A stretch of 64,000 bases of DNA from Diogma glabrata (GCA_963693315.1 OY856188.1:200286826-200350825), one strand, 5' to 3'; positions 51,733-62,883 are shown, counted from the first letter of the stretch. Translations and numbers: made by a program. The notes: generated from the letters alone by a model not told the origin.

Positions 51733-52558
51733 TAAACTGGTTGTGGGTTAATATTGAGTTTTGAAGTCAATAAGTACAGCGGATGACCAAGTGAGGGTCA
51801 TTCCTGATCGTAGACGAAAAGGCCTTTTGATCTTTACTTATTAACTTCTCTCCCACAAAATAATATGTCGATGTTGATTCCAAATTGAAACAATATCCAT
51901 TTATGTCTTCTTATTTAATTTTATTATTTCCGACTTTTATTTAAAATAAATGATATTACATTCTATAAGAAGTAAAACTAACTTTTTTTACTTTAGTCCT
52001 ACTCTAAAATGTAATCTTATACTATCTTCCTAAACTATATTTTACCATATATATATCTTACCATTTTCTTACCTAAAATATCAAAAACATCCCATTAATC
52101 ATCTAAATGCAAAATCTATAAAACATTTTTATGAAATGTTTCATAATAAAAAAAATAAACATTCTACAAAAATGTTTTGAAACATAACAATAAATTCAGT
52201 TCATAATTTGTTTTTACATTTTTTCCGATATTTATATTTCGTTAGGAAATAATGCAATTTTCACAAATTATGTGTTTATAAAAATAAAAAATGTTTTCAA
52301 TGTTATTGAAACAAAATTGTTTAAACTTGAAATTTTTAAACAATTTATTGCAATAACACATTTAATCATTTTAGTTCATGACACAAATTGAAAAATAATA
52401 ACTTTTAAATTTCTTCATGAATAGTATAGCTAAATGGACTGAATGAAATGTATGTTCTTGTTTTGTAGATATGTATGATTTACAGATTTGAGAAATCATC
52501 TTTAATCTTAATATTAATCTATATGAGGTAATATGGGATGATGTAGGTGCTCCCTACA
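51733..52558 (-). repeat. 5' LTR of element 2 (right)
   Basis: Partner of 45131-45956 at a constant offset of 6602, so without indels. Followed by AGTG at 52559-52562, where the LTR of element 3 resumes. Confidence 0.94.
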
Positions 52559-52562
52559 AGTG

Positions 52563-52914
52563 AAGTTAAAATTATAAAAGTGATCTTTAAATTAGTTTTG
52601 TGTAAAGTTATAAGTGTAATAAAGTTATAAGTTTTATTGAGTAGAAATATTTTGTGTATTATTTTCAACGTTGTGAACTGGAAATTTCTACAATCAACCG
52701 TTGGAGTTTCTGAAGCTGTTGAAAGAATATTCTAGTTAGGAATATTGTTGCTGTATTGTTTTCCTATTGTTGTGGAACAATTAAGTTGTTGAATACTTAA
52801 TAAAACCTGGTGTTTATGCTTACTAATCAGTGATCGAACTCAGAAGAGATTGGGAATTGCGTTTATCGAATTGTGAGTAAGACCAATTCGAAGGAAAGTT
52901 GGAAAAACGTAACA
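52563..52914 (+). repeat. 3' LTR of element 3, second part
   Basis: Matches the second half of 39003-39683 with about ten substitutions and small indels, and ends CGTAACA. Followed by GTAT, the target duplication in the LTR of element 0. Confidence 0.92.
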
Positions 52915-52918
52915 GTAT

Positions 52919-53677
52919 GATTCCAATTGGTCAAATTGTTTTGATTTCATTAAAATTATTTTCAAATTATAATTACAATTGCTTTGATAAGTTTTGTTCA
53001 AAAATTAAATTTTAATTTAAATTCTCTTATTTCGTTTAGTTGAACTTGGTTGATTGTATGGGAAGGGCGTTTTTTATCATCAGGGTTTTTTATTAAGAAA
53101 TTTGATTTATCAATTAAAACAATAAAGATTTATTGTTTTAATTGAAGAAAATGTTTTTATATTTATACACAATTCTTTGTCAGAGAATAAAGTATTGTAA
53201 TCGATTCGTGAATAATGAATTTTATTCTCTCGCAAATTAAAATTCTCGCTCGTGCCTCGCTCAAATTTTAAACTTTTGCTTGAGAATGAACTACTTCATT
53301 ATTCACTCATTGATTAAACTACTATTATTTTAAACATGCGACGGTAAAGTTAAAATTATAAAACTGATTTTTAAATTAGTTTTGTGAATAAAGTTTTCAG
53401 TGTTATTGAGTAGAAATACTTTGTGAATTATTTTGAACGTTGTGTAACTGGAAAACAACGGTTTATTGTACCGTTGGAGTTCTGGATCTGTTGAAAGAAT
53501 ATTCTAGTCAGGAATATTGTTTTCCTGTTGTTGTGGAACAATTAAGGTGCTGAATACTTAATAAAACCTGGTGTGTTTGCTTACTAATCAGTGATCGAAT
53601 CCAGAAAGTGATTTGGGAATTGCGTTTATCGAATTGTTAGTTAGACCAATTCGAAGTAAGGTTAGAAAAACGTAACA
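52919..53677 (+). repeat. 3' LTR of element 0, second part
   Basis: The last 350 bp (from about 53325, ttaaacatgcgacgg) match the end of the element 3 LTR and finish CGTAACA at 53677. The part before it, with 38850-39002, has no counterpart in element 3 and includes a perfect hairpin (53110-53126 with 53129-53145, 17-bp arms). The whole LTR would be about 1.2 kb, nearly twice that of element 3. Confidence 0.75.
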
Positions 53678-53700
53678 ATACTAATAAAATGAAGCAAGAG

Positions 53701-54219
53701 AATTCAATTATTATATTTTTCGGCAAACGACTGTAAAGTTTAACTTTACTGCCGCTGGGGAGTTAGTTAAAGTCTTACTTTTTTTACTGCGGCTGCAAAA
53801 GTAACGCCATTTTTATTTTATACTACGGCGGCTGTAAAGTAGCATTTGTTATTTTGTTATTTTTTCAAACAAATTGTATAACTATGACCACAAAAAATAA
53901 GTTGATTCTCATTGGATTATGATGTTTGAATTATTGTATGTTACTATGACAACAAAACATAACAAACAGTTTCATTGGATAATGAAATTTTGAATTATTG
54001 TATAACTATGACAACAAAATAACAATTATTTCAATTGGATTATGAAATTTTGAAAAGGCTGTTTTGATAAAACAATTTTATTCATACAAATTTAAATCTT
54101 TTTTTCTCTTTTTTGGAAGTAATCATGACGATAAAATTCATATTTATAAAAATTTTGATGTATTAATTTCATATTTATAAAAAATTTAAACGTTTGCCGA
54201 AAAAATAGTGTATTTAATT
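53701..54219. mobile_element. Possible MITE with 29-bp imperfect inverted ends
   Basis: The left end (53701-53729) and the right end (54191-54219) are inverted copies sharing TTTTTCGGCAAACG, with several mismatches further out. The 519-bp block codes for nothing and contains a three-unit minisatellite. No clear target duplication is seen, so the outer limits are uncertain. Confidence 0.55.
53873..54056. repeat. Minisatellite, three units of 60-64 bp
   Basis: Units start near 53873, 53933 and 53997 with ATTGTAT, followed by ACTATGACxACAAAA, then TCATTGGATxATGA and TTTGAATT. Copies differ by point changes and small indels. Confidence 0.7.
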
Positions 54220-54314
54220 CGGAGCTAAAGTGACTTTTTGTGTATCGTCTATAATTACTATTATTACTAACTATAGACTCAACACAAAAAGTATCACTTT
54301 AGCTGCTAATTAAA
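54213..54314. repeat. Foldback, about 40-nt imperfect arms
   Basis: TTTAATTCGGAGCTAAAGTG and CTTTTTGTGT on the left pair with ACACAAAAAG and CACTTTAGCTGCTAATTAAA on the right, with a loop around TAATTACTATTATTAC. It overlaps the right end of the possible MITE. Confidence 0.6.
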
Positions 54315-54367
54315 TAATGTAATATTGTTTTATTTTTTTTTTTGTTCATTTCAATTAAAAATAAAAT

Positions 54368-54412
54368 AAAATTTGTCATTATTAACTACGTAGGTTAATA
54401 ATGACAAATTTT
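54368..54412. repeat. Perfect hairpin, 19-bp arms
   Basis: AAAATTTGTCATTATTAAC (54368-54386) is exactly complementary in reverse to 54394-54412, with a 7-base centre TACGTAG. No coding role. Confidence 0.85.
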
Positions 54413-56647
54413 TTATTATTATTTTTGACCAGGATGAGAAAAATTACTTCTCATTAGAGCAATTGTGTAAATAATGGCGATTTCTCATGATAGTGGTTAA
54501 AAAAAGGATTTTGTGTGTTTTCGGACACATATTGTACCTCCTATTACACAACAAAGTTTATTTAAGGAAACCCAATTCACCAATTTAACACAGTCACAGT
54601 CAAACATTTACCTTACGAAAAACAAAAAAGCTGTTACGATTCAACCCAAAAGCTACGGTTTAAACAGCAAGACGTATGTCAAACCTCAGGACTTTGAACA
54701 AATCCGAATAGCAAAATATCCATTTTTTCGCATCCGATCTCTTATAATAAACAAATTTGTAATAAAGAAAATTAATTCAAGAGATAAATCGAATTTTATT
54801 TAACCCAAATGTTTATTTAAATACCTGAGAATTTATTTTTAATTTTACCGGTAATTTGATTTTGTTTGATCTATTCTTCGTTATTTTACTAATAATGGAA
54901 AATTGAATAAAAAGAATATGATAACCGGCAATACCTTTTTGAAAACGTACAAAAGGTTTAAGAAAACAACGTATTAGGTAGGTCATAGCACGATTCACAT
55001 TCTTACAAAAATGTATGTAGAAGAAAAATAATATATGTAGTTGTTTTTGTTTCGTTTGTTTACCTGTAATTTTTTTTTGTTTTATTTAAAGTTTAAACTC
55101 AAACTCTCTAGAAATGATTGGCCAGTTAAAGTAGAACTATTTACATCATTATAAACAATTTTGATTCTATCTTTTATTATAAAATAAGTAATAACACCCA
55201 CATAGGATTTATGACCTTATGGTTATGTAATTCTGATAACCATCAAATAAACTATAATTCAAATCTTACAATCGTGACAAATTTTTTACTCAATAACAGC
55301 AACAATACATAAATTTTTATATTTGGAATGTGCCAGCCAATTTTTAAGCCATATACGCAAGTCGCAAGTATTCACTCTTTAATTTGAAATTACTGGATAC
55401 TCACTTTTATTTTACGATTAAGAAATCTTTGTTCTTAGGTTTTCATTTTCTTTACAAAGATAAAATATATATTTTTTTCTATTGTACATTTTACTTTTAT
55501 GATTGTTTCAAAAAGTTATGTTTCACTCTTATATTTTACTTATGTTGTTCCGTTCATTAAGATTATATTACTTTGTAGTAGTAATGGACTTACGTTGTTA
55601 GTTACAGTTAGTTCTGTAAGACCTGATGAATGGTTTATTGTGTAAGTGTTGTCTTATGATGTTTTAAAAACAACTCAATCTGATATTTTCTTTTTAAAGT
55701 TTCATATTTTTATACACCTTTAACCTTTAACAAAATTTCACGACATGACATATACTAATGAAAAGCGTCTAAATCTTTTACAATTTTTTACCATCCAAAA
55801 TTTCCGGCTCGAAAGAATTCATAAATGATTCGCAAACGGGTTGGGCAGTTCAAATGGTGACCGAGTGATCGATTTAGACATATTGGTAGCAATTGGTTAC
55901 ACAATAACATTTTTCATGTATCTACTATACAAGTTTGACTCCGCGTTTTTCGTAGTTAAATTTATTAATAATTAATTATAATTTAATAAATCCAATATCT
56001 CCCAAACTTTGCTGAAAATGAATTCATTGGCTTCAAGTCATATTTGATTTTAAGCTTAGATACTAGCCAGTTTCAGAGGTAGTCCGACTATATGTACCAG
56101 ATTTGTAGGTTAAATAATATATGCCAGTTTGATTTGGTCAGCATTACTTTTTGCAAAGTATCTGGTGTACTGATCGATACCTAGTACGTCTGTTTTGATT
56201 ATCAAATGCTAGTTTTATAGAACTGCATTGGGTTCCGGTTTGTTGGTTGGAACATTCTAGTCTGGATATCCCGCCGTTATTAGTCGGGTTTTAGGGTTTC
56301 ACCGTTCCATATTTGGTGAGCCAATGATGCTTCAAGAAATATAGTTTTGATTTTAGGCAAACATCGACATACAGCATTCAACAAACAAAATTAATTTGAA
56401 TCAAACTCTACCTATTCAGTGTTTTGTTCTATATTTTAAAAAATATGACTACAATTAAAAATAGTAACGTTACTATCATAAAATAAATATAAGATATTTT
56501 AATCAAAATAATCCCGATGAGATGAAATAATAGTATTGTTAGAGAATATCTAACAACTCCGATTTATAATAAAAAAATAAATAATTATAAATAAAAATTG
56601 CATTACATTTTTCTAATTTCTAGTCAATTTTTGTTCGTACTTCAATT
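54413..56647. other. Non-coding stretch before PGS1
   Basis: AT-rich sequence with no supported gene. The plus-strand frame 54513-54803 (96 codons) has no domain and looks like chance. A less AT-rich patch at 56040-56350 holds no repeat partner. The 3' UTR of PGS1 must lie just left of 56648; AATAAA-like words on the minus strand occur within 100 bp (for example around 56565-56600). Confidence 0.35.
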
Positions 56648-58245
56648 TTAAAAGAAATTTTTAAATAACCAAACAACAGTTTTAACCCAGCGTGGTATTG
56701 GGCGTACAGCTAATTCATTTTCAGCTGTACTACCCATTTTATACAAATTATCACATTCTAACTGTAAACGAGATTGTAGTACAGGACTATCTGTAACAAT
56801 ACATAATTGGGTTTCTAAATCTCTATTTACCGAACGTTCACCGAAATTCGATGATCCAATTAATGTTAAATTTGGTTGTTTTGAGTTTGGTAAATAGTAC
56901 CATAAACCTTTTGCATGGTATGACCATCCGGGTTTTTCGAATTCTAGTAGTGATACTCTATGTTGTTGGCTGTCTCTGACAATTTTTTCATGGAATTTAC
57001 GAGCGATTAATGTATAGGCGGTTGGTATACTACCAGCTGGACCTTTGGCTCCCGTAAAACCATTTGCCTAGGAATTAAAAAAAATACCGTAAAACAAACA
57101 AAAAAAAATTTTTCTTGTGACACTTACACTCGGATGTGCCATTAAAATACTACACTCAGCCATACATTCATTCATAATTGCATTCATATAATCCTCCGTC
57201 AAATTAAAATACCCAGTTGCAAATCTCATTTTCGAACCATCTAGAGAAGATGATAATAATTTTTTGGTAACAATACTGTCATGATGAATGCCCAACTGAC
57301 CCATCTCAACTAAAGGAAATATCCACGTATCCGCATCTTAAAAAAATAGACTATTCATAATTAACAACACCAACCTCAAAAAATTACAACATTAACAATA
57401 CCTTTATCAATTTCAACCAGTGATCTCTGATTATTCCAGTAGTGCTGATAACATTCAACAATTCGACTTCGTGCTTTTTCAATAAAGTTTGTTTTGCTTC
57501 CATGATATGGTAAAAGATTCCAATCTCGATGTAACTCGGTTTTATAATTTGTATTTACCTTCAAGCTAAACTCTTGTACTCGTCCTATAAAATCTGAATA
57601 AAAATCAGCCAATCTCTTATCCTCAATCATAATGTACCGATCTTGGCGGTTTGTAAAATAATCATTTGACAAATTTGCTCCACTAACAATAACGACATTA
57701 TCGAATAAATATAATTTCATATGTTGTAGTCCAACGAGTTCATTCCATCTTGGTGGCACCAAACGTTTTGTTAGCCCTCGTAACGCAGGCGTATGGTATA
57801 ATGACAAACAAAATTGATCTTGATGTTTAATTAACTCATTTAATGTTGTTTGAGAATTTTTGGTTCCTCTTGTACCACGTGTAAAATCTAACAATATATC
57901 TATTTTTAAATTTGAATTATTTTGTAAATTCTTTTTCATAGCCTTTACTAAATTTTGTTCTAATTGACCCGTTCCGAGGTAAAGGCTAGCGATTTTTATT
58001 CTATTCTTTGCACTTGAACATTTTGATAAAATTGTATCGTAAAATATATTCGGTTCATGAATCACAAATATACGATCACCACGTACTGGAAAACAAGGTG
58101 CAACTGAATGTAACCAGTTCAAACTTTCAAACTTTAAATTACGAAAATTATTTGTGGTGCTACCATTGGATGATGACTGTGGTAGGAACTCTTGTTGTGT
58201 TAGATATGGATTTTCGATAAATGTTGTAAAAAGTCGTCTAAGCAT
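56648..58245 (-). CDS. PGS1: CDP-diacylglycerol--glycerol-3-phosphate 3-phosphatidyltransferase (PGP synthase)
   Basis: complement(join(56648..57067,57128..57336,57402..58245)), 490 residues. The enzyme joins CDP-diacylglycerol and glycerol-3-phosphate to make phosphatidylglycerophosphate, the committed step to phosphatidylglycerol and cardiolipin in mitochondria. It is a phospholipase D superfamily member: first HKD motif HMKLYLFD at 175-182 with SGANLS, second HAKGLWYYL from His 402 with LIGSSNFGERS. Family landmarks are FPVRGDRIF, ASLYLGTGQLEQ, ILLDFTRGTRGTKNS, FTNRQDRY and TGYFNLTEDYM. Introns of 65 and 60 bp have GT-AG ends and keep the frame. MLRRLFTTFI suits a mitochondrial presequence. 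An upstream in-frame ATG at 58341 is less likely, because a TTTTAATTTTAG acceptor between the two ATGs suggests a 5' UTR intron. Confidence 0.93.
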
Positions 58246-58341
58246 TTTATATATCCCAAAGACGATTGTAATGCTAAAATTAAAATAATAAAAAATAGAA
58301 ATAAAATATTGAAATATATTCGAAGAGCGGCGAGTTTTCAT

Positions 58342-60830
58342 TTAAAAAAAATTATATTTCACGTTAAGTTATAATGTAAATTATTTAAATAAATAAATAA
58401 GAGGTTAAATTATAAATTTCTACTCACTACGAGTAATACCAATAAAATTCGTTTAAAAAATAAAACCACGAATCATACTAAAGTTTAATAACCTGTTTGT
58501 CAACTCTCAATGATTATTGATCCAGGATTAAAATAATTATTGGACTGGATTTGTTCATCGATAACCCTAGGTAGCAGGATTTTGCTCGTTGATACTATAT
58601 TTTTCTTACGAATCAGCACGACTTAAGAAACTAAAGAAATCACAAGGGCTCAATTATTCGAATTCAAGAATTTCTTGGCAAAATTTCTTTCAATTTTTCT
58701 AATAAGGTCTTTGGTATAACGGTATATAATTTTATCATTATTTCAATTATTTATTCCATTACCACTATAATAATAATCACTCTAATTATAACAGATAGTC
58801 AGTCAGTAAAGTGAACTGAGATTAATAAACAGAAAATTTAAGATTTTCCACTGATGTTATGAAAATAATGAAAGTTTTATAAGTTGACAACAAATGTTTC
58901 AAGTATTAAAATTGTAAAAAAACTGACATTTTAGAGAAAATTCCCAAACAAAACTTTATCACACATGTCCCAAAATATAATAAGTTCATCATAGCAATCA
59001 CACAAATTATTTGGTGTTTATTTATCCTAGCTTAGTGCACCTAAAATTTCGGATCAAAAAACTTTTTTTTTTGTATAAATTTAAAACTTCGATCCTACCG
59101 GACCAAACCGAAGTAATTAAATTGCAAACAACGCAAACAAACAAAATCGCTAATTATTACAATTGACAGACTAGCTTGTAAAACAATCACTCATAATCAA
59201 GATAATCTAAACAATTTCAGATTGATCAGAAAAAGATAATGATATTCAATGCCATTGCCAATTTTTATATAATCAGATTTAGAAATGTAACATTTTTGTT
59301 GGTTTCAACAACAATTCTAAAGAAAAATCAGAACAATTGTAAGTGAATAGATACAATCTTCAATGAATTTGAAGTATCCTTCCGGCTTTTCTTATTATAA
59401 TTATGTAGTTAAGTTTGAAGGTTATTGTCTTCAATACCAGATGACTTTGTTGTATTATACAATTTGGATGAAAACCTAATTACTTCGGTCTGAAAGATTA
59501 CATTCATGAGTCAAAAGTAAAATTCTTCCTCCACTTTTTGGCATTTCTCGACGTTTTAGGTCATAACGATTGTAAATAAGCAAAAAAATGTATGTCTGTC
59601 TGCCGACCGGCCGTCACAACCGACGAAATCTAGAAAACCGCTGAAGGGATTTAAATAATTTTAGTTTCTAAAAATAGATACACTCACATAGACTCACCAT
59701 TGTAAGAGCCGAAAGGACGATGTGTTCGATAACTGCACCGGAGGTATGTCAAAAAAAATCGTCTAGTGTAAACATGGAAATATGCATATTTTTTGCTGAA
59801 AAAAAATTCATTTTAAGTGATAATGAGTAGTAATGATAAATGTGGAAAAATCTTGATGGTCGGGATTGGTGGTATGTGAGATCGAAAACTAGATTATGGT
59901 ATTATTAGTGGAGTCATATTAGTAAAAAAAAGTGATATATTTGATGTAAGTGTAAGAGCAAAGTTGAATTTTTTTTTGTTTTATGTTAAGGACATAAAAG
60001 TTAGTGGGCATGTAATTATTTAGCAAATTTGGAGGTCCGGAAGTGCCTCAAAAATGGCAAAAACTGGTTTTTTGGTGTTTTTTGAGTAGGTCACTTCACT
60101 ATTTTTGAAATATTTCGGGCTCTAATGATCATAAAAAAGAAAATAAATGAAAAATGTTTGTGATTAAATTTCAAATCCATCTAGGGGGGGTTAGATACTT
60201 TAAAAGTGTAACCTAACCTCAAAAACCCGAATCGCGTGACTTTTTTTTTTTTAACTAAATTTATGATAAGGGGCGGAAAAATCGTCGAATTTTCATGAAA
60301 ATTTCAGGAAACATGTACTTTAATAGTCTTAATATGGGATTTAATTTTTATGAAAAAATTTTAATTTTTTCGGCCACATTTTTCGTTAAATTTGGCAAAT
60401 GGTGCCATTTTATGAGAAGTCATCCAAAATAAAAATTTTTTTTTTAATCTGTGTTTTGTTTTATCTACTTTAACCTAAGTATAATTAAAATTATGTTGCA
60501 TTAATTTAAATGCCCATTTTCGGACATGCAAAAAAAACATTAATTTTGGCATTTTTTTGACATTTTACCATATACGATATTATTTATGCTATTATCATGT
60601 ATTTTGCATAAAAGTGAAATATGCAATTCAAATTAATAAAAAATATTTTTTAAAATTATACATAACCTACAAAACTTTTTTTTCTTGCAATGCTTTAAAT
60701 TGCATTTGGTAAATAATTAAAATCTTATTACAATTATTGTAAATATTTTATTAAGATTTTGAAAAAATGTAATATTCAATTTTTTTCAAACATTTTTCAA
60801 ACATATAAAATACACAGCATAAATAATTTT
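58342..60830. other. Non-coding stretch between PGS1 and the hairpin
   Basis: AT-rich with no open frame of note. At 59585-59670 is a patch (tatgtctgtctgccgaccgg, then cgaaatctagaaaaccgctg) whose wording is typical of dispersed insect repeats, but no ends were found. A poly-T run lies at 60241-60252. The promoter and first exon of PGS1 should be in the first few hundred bases; no TATA box was singled out. Confidence 0.35.
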
Positions 60831-60892
60831 ATAAAAATATGAAGGGGCTGAAATCTCAGATCCTTGAGATTTCAGCCCCTTCATATTTTTAT
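60831..60892. repeat. Perfect hairpin, 28-bp arms with 6-base loop
   Basis: 60831-60858 (…GAAGGGGCTGAAATCTCA) and 60865-60892 are exact reverse complements around the loop GATCCT. The arm contains GGGGCTGAAATC, GC-richer than the flanks. It lies 320 bp before the Merlin-like transposase and might be a collapsed pair of terminal repeats, but no second copy of the arm was found elsewhere in the window. Confidence 0.9.
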
Positions 60893-61213
60893 ATATCATA
60901 AATTATTATATCTTAAAATATTTCACCTGATCGAAAATGCTTAAAATTAAATTTCGTTGTTGCTTACCTTCATTTTAAAAAATTAAAATGAGAAACCATT
61001 CAAATTTGAATATTGAATGATTTTCATCGTAGCTAATTTCATTTTATTGATTTAACTGTCAATAACCGTTATTTTCAAATATATTTGAAAATTGTTTGTA
61101 ATCATTTGGATAGTTAGTGTTTTGTTTTTTTTTTAAATTCTATTAAAATTTTAATAATAATTTGTTTTTTTTAAAACAATTGTTAATTTAAATTTTGAAA
61201 TTTAATTTAAATT

Positions 61214-62342
61214 ATGCTTAACTTGGTTAAAATATTGGATATCACAAGAGGTGATGCCTGATACAACAAATCCAACAGTGGGGACTTATTCCGGCGGAAC
61301 CTAATTATAAGTGTCCTAAGTGTGATTATCCACTTAAGTTGGTTCCATATGATTTTAAATGGTAAGTATATAATATGTTATTTTATGTTATATTCAATTA
61401 GGTTATAATTTTAAATTAATATTTAAAATTTTTAATTACAAGTGATAAGTACGCATGGAGATGCCAGAAAAAAATTTTCAAAAGGAAACAAAAATCGGAA
61501 TCATGCAATACATTGATATCAATTAGAGCTGGAACTTTTTTTGGAAAGTCACATCTCACATTATTTCAAATTTTAAGCTTTGTTAATTTATGGGTGGATA
61601 ATGTGCCTCTTCACGTTATATCAAAACAGTTGAAAATAAACAAAGCCACGGGTACCGATTGGTCTTCTTTTTGTCGGGAAGTGGTTTACGATGGAATGGT
61701 AATTAAAAAACAGAAAATCGGTGGTGAGGGGAAAACTGTCCAAATAGATGAATCCAAGTTTGGAAAAAGAAAGTACAATAAAGGCCACAAAGTGGAAGGA
61801 CAGTGGGTAAGTGTAGGTTGTACAAAAATTAAGAAATTATAAATAACATCTTTTAAATATTTATTTAGGTATTTGGAGGAATAGAGGAAGAATCAGGAAA
61901 AGTCTTCATGGTGCCAGTCGAACAGCGGGATTCGGCAACACTTGTGCCGATCATAAATGAGTGGGTACTGCCAGGAACCACTATTGTTTCTGATTATTGG
62001 AAGGCGTATGATTGTCTTGGGGATGAGGGATTCATTCATCTGAAGGTCAATCACTCAATTAATTTTAAGGATGCGGCAACTGGTGCACATACGAACAATA
62101 TTAAAGCTTCTTGGCGCGGTGCCAAAGCTTCAATTTTATCGGGAAGTAGAAGGAAGGTATATTTTCCGTCACATTTAGCCAAATACATTTTTATGAAAAT
62201 GTGCCGTATCCAAAAATTGGATCCAACATTAGAATTTTACAAGATTGCTGGGGAGTTATACAACCCCTTAAAAGCATCTGTAGATATAGAAATTGATCGA
62301 GATATTGTAGATGATGAAATTTTGGAAAATATTTTTGATTAA
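61214..62342 (+). CDS. Merlin / ISXO2-like transposase, three exons, damaged 5' end
   Basis: Exons 61214-61361, 61443-61806 and 61869-62342 join through introns of 81 and 62 bp with GT-AG ends. The protein has a zinc-ribbon half (CPKCDY) and a second pair later (CQKK, SCN), then SIRAGTFFGKSHLTLFQIL, the DDE domain of the IS1595/ISXO2 group with VQIDESKFGKRKYNKG (first Asp), TTIVSDYWKAYD (second Asp) and VNHSINFKDAATGAHTNNIK, the third block. Such transposases cut and paste Merlin elements. In exon 1 the words LVKILDITRGD and IQQIQQWGLIPAEP are in different frames, so one base is missing near 61258; the rest is open. It may be a nearly intact transposon gene or a recently decayed one. No terminal repeats were identified. 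Confidence 0.82.
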
Positions 62343-62677
62343 TTGTTATAGAATTTTTATATTAATAAAATTATATTTATCAAAACTATTCGATAATTTT
62401 ATTTTATTTTTGTTAACTTGCAGCCATATTGAACTTTTTTTGTATGAATTTTTTTTTTTTCAATTGCCCATATCTTTTTTGTTAAGTGTTTCCGCACTTT
62501 TTTTTATCAATAATTACTTCTTTAAGTAATTATTTAAAAATAAAAAATAAAATTTTTAAGAATAGCTCCTAAACTAGGATATGGCCATTAATTGCCGTAA
62601 CTCAATACAAGGTAAAGCTTTAATTGTTGATGATCGTGGTTTTGTATGCTCCCGTTCAGACTTATTATGGAATGGAT

Positions 62678-62868
62678 GTTGTAACACTGAGATAAAAGCA
62701 ACAAAATAATAATACTGTAAAAATTGCATCCGCTTGTCAGACAACTTTCACACAACATCATTCATCAAGAGCTTATAATTATCTCTCTAAGAAGCTATAA
62801 TATCGCATATTGTGTTCAACATTTGTGCAACGTTACTCTGCTCTACACTATAGCTAAAACAAGCTTTA
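62678..62868 (+). repeat. LTR-like end followed by a primer site
   Basis: A segment from TGTTGTAACACTGAG to about AGCTTTA precedes a clear primer-binding site. At about 190 bp it is a short LTR. The partner LTR is not in the window, and the internal region to the right soon loses any recognisable coding, so it is either a truncated element or one continuing past the window. Confidence 0.45.
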
Positions 62869-62870
62869 TT

Positions 62871-62883
62871 TGGTGACCCCGAC
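62871..62883 (+). promoter_or_regulatory. tRNA-Trp-type primer-binding site
   Basis: TGGTGACCCCGAC matches 13 bases complementary to the 3' end of animal tRNA-Trp (…GTCGGGGTCACCA), the site used by CsRn1-type gypsy elements. It directly follows the LTR-like segment at 62678-62868. Confidence 0.7.

Larger units (their letters stand above)
45131..52558 (-). mobile_element. Element 2: 412/mdg1-like Ty3/gypsy with full integrase
   Basis: 7428 bp on the minus strand, with 826-bp LTRs at 45131-45956 and 51733-52558 (three differences seen) and a perfect AGTG duplication. The tRNA-Arg site TGGCGACC follows the 5' LTR. Order: small membrane ORF, gag, pol in the -1 frame. It is a relative of element 1, not a close copy: LTRs are unrelated by eye and the proteins are moderately similar. 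Pol is intact except for a TTAA-type microsatellite expansion in RNase H. Confidence 0.94.
39003..52914 (+). mobile_element. Element 3: SAP-gag Ty3/gypsy, inactive, carrying element 2
   Basis: LTRs are 39003-39683 (681 bp) and 44805-45130 plus 52563-52914 (678 bp), with perfect 7-bp terminal repeats TGTTACG/CGTAACA. The flanking duplication is GTAT (38999-39002 and 52915-52918). LTR copies differ at roughly a dozen positions (about 1.8%). Internal genes run on the plus strand: gag, protease, RT-RNase H, integrase. Stops and frameshifts in protease-RT and a stop before integrase inactivate pol. Element 2 is inserted in the 3' LTR with duplication AGTG. Confidence 0.93.
30490..53677 (+). mobile_element. 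Element 0: outer, truncated SAP-gag Ty3/gypsy host of the nest
   Basis: Parts of one plus-strand element can be joined across insertions: gag 30490-30601, gag and protease 37262-38070, a replaced region, a Pol tail, then the 3' LTR at 38564-39002 plus 52919-53677. The wording matches element 3 (for example SAVE.LVHLAHSN and DPETR in gag). The 5' LTR and the first two thirds of gag are missing, and RT, RNase H and integrase are gone. It is the oldest layer of the nest: elements 1 and 3 lie inside it. Confidence 0.85.

Noticed and set aside
53873..54056. CRISPR-like array
   Set aside because: Whole units of about 60 bp repeat without separate repeats and unique spacers, in a eukaryotic setting; it is a minisatellite.
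54513..54803. 96-codon plus-strand frame after the hairpins
   Set aside because: No signal peptide, domain or splice context; composition is that of translated AT-rich DNA.
59585..59670. Possible mobile-element end with repeated gtctgtctgcc words
   Set aside because: Wording resembles dispersed insect repeats, but no inverted repeat, duplication or coding sequence could be tied to it.
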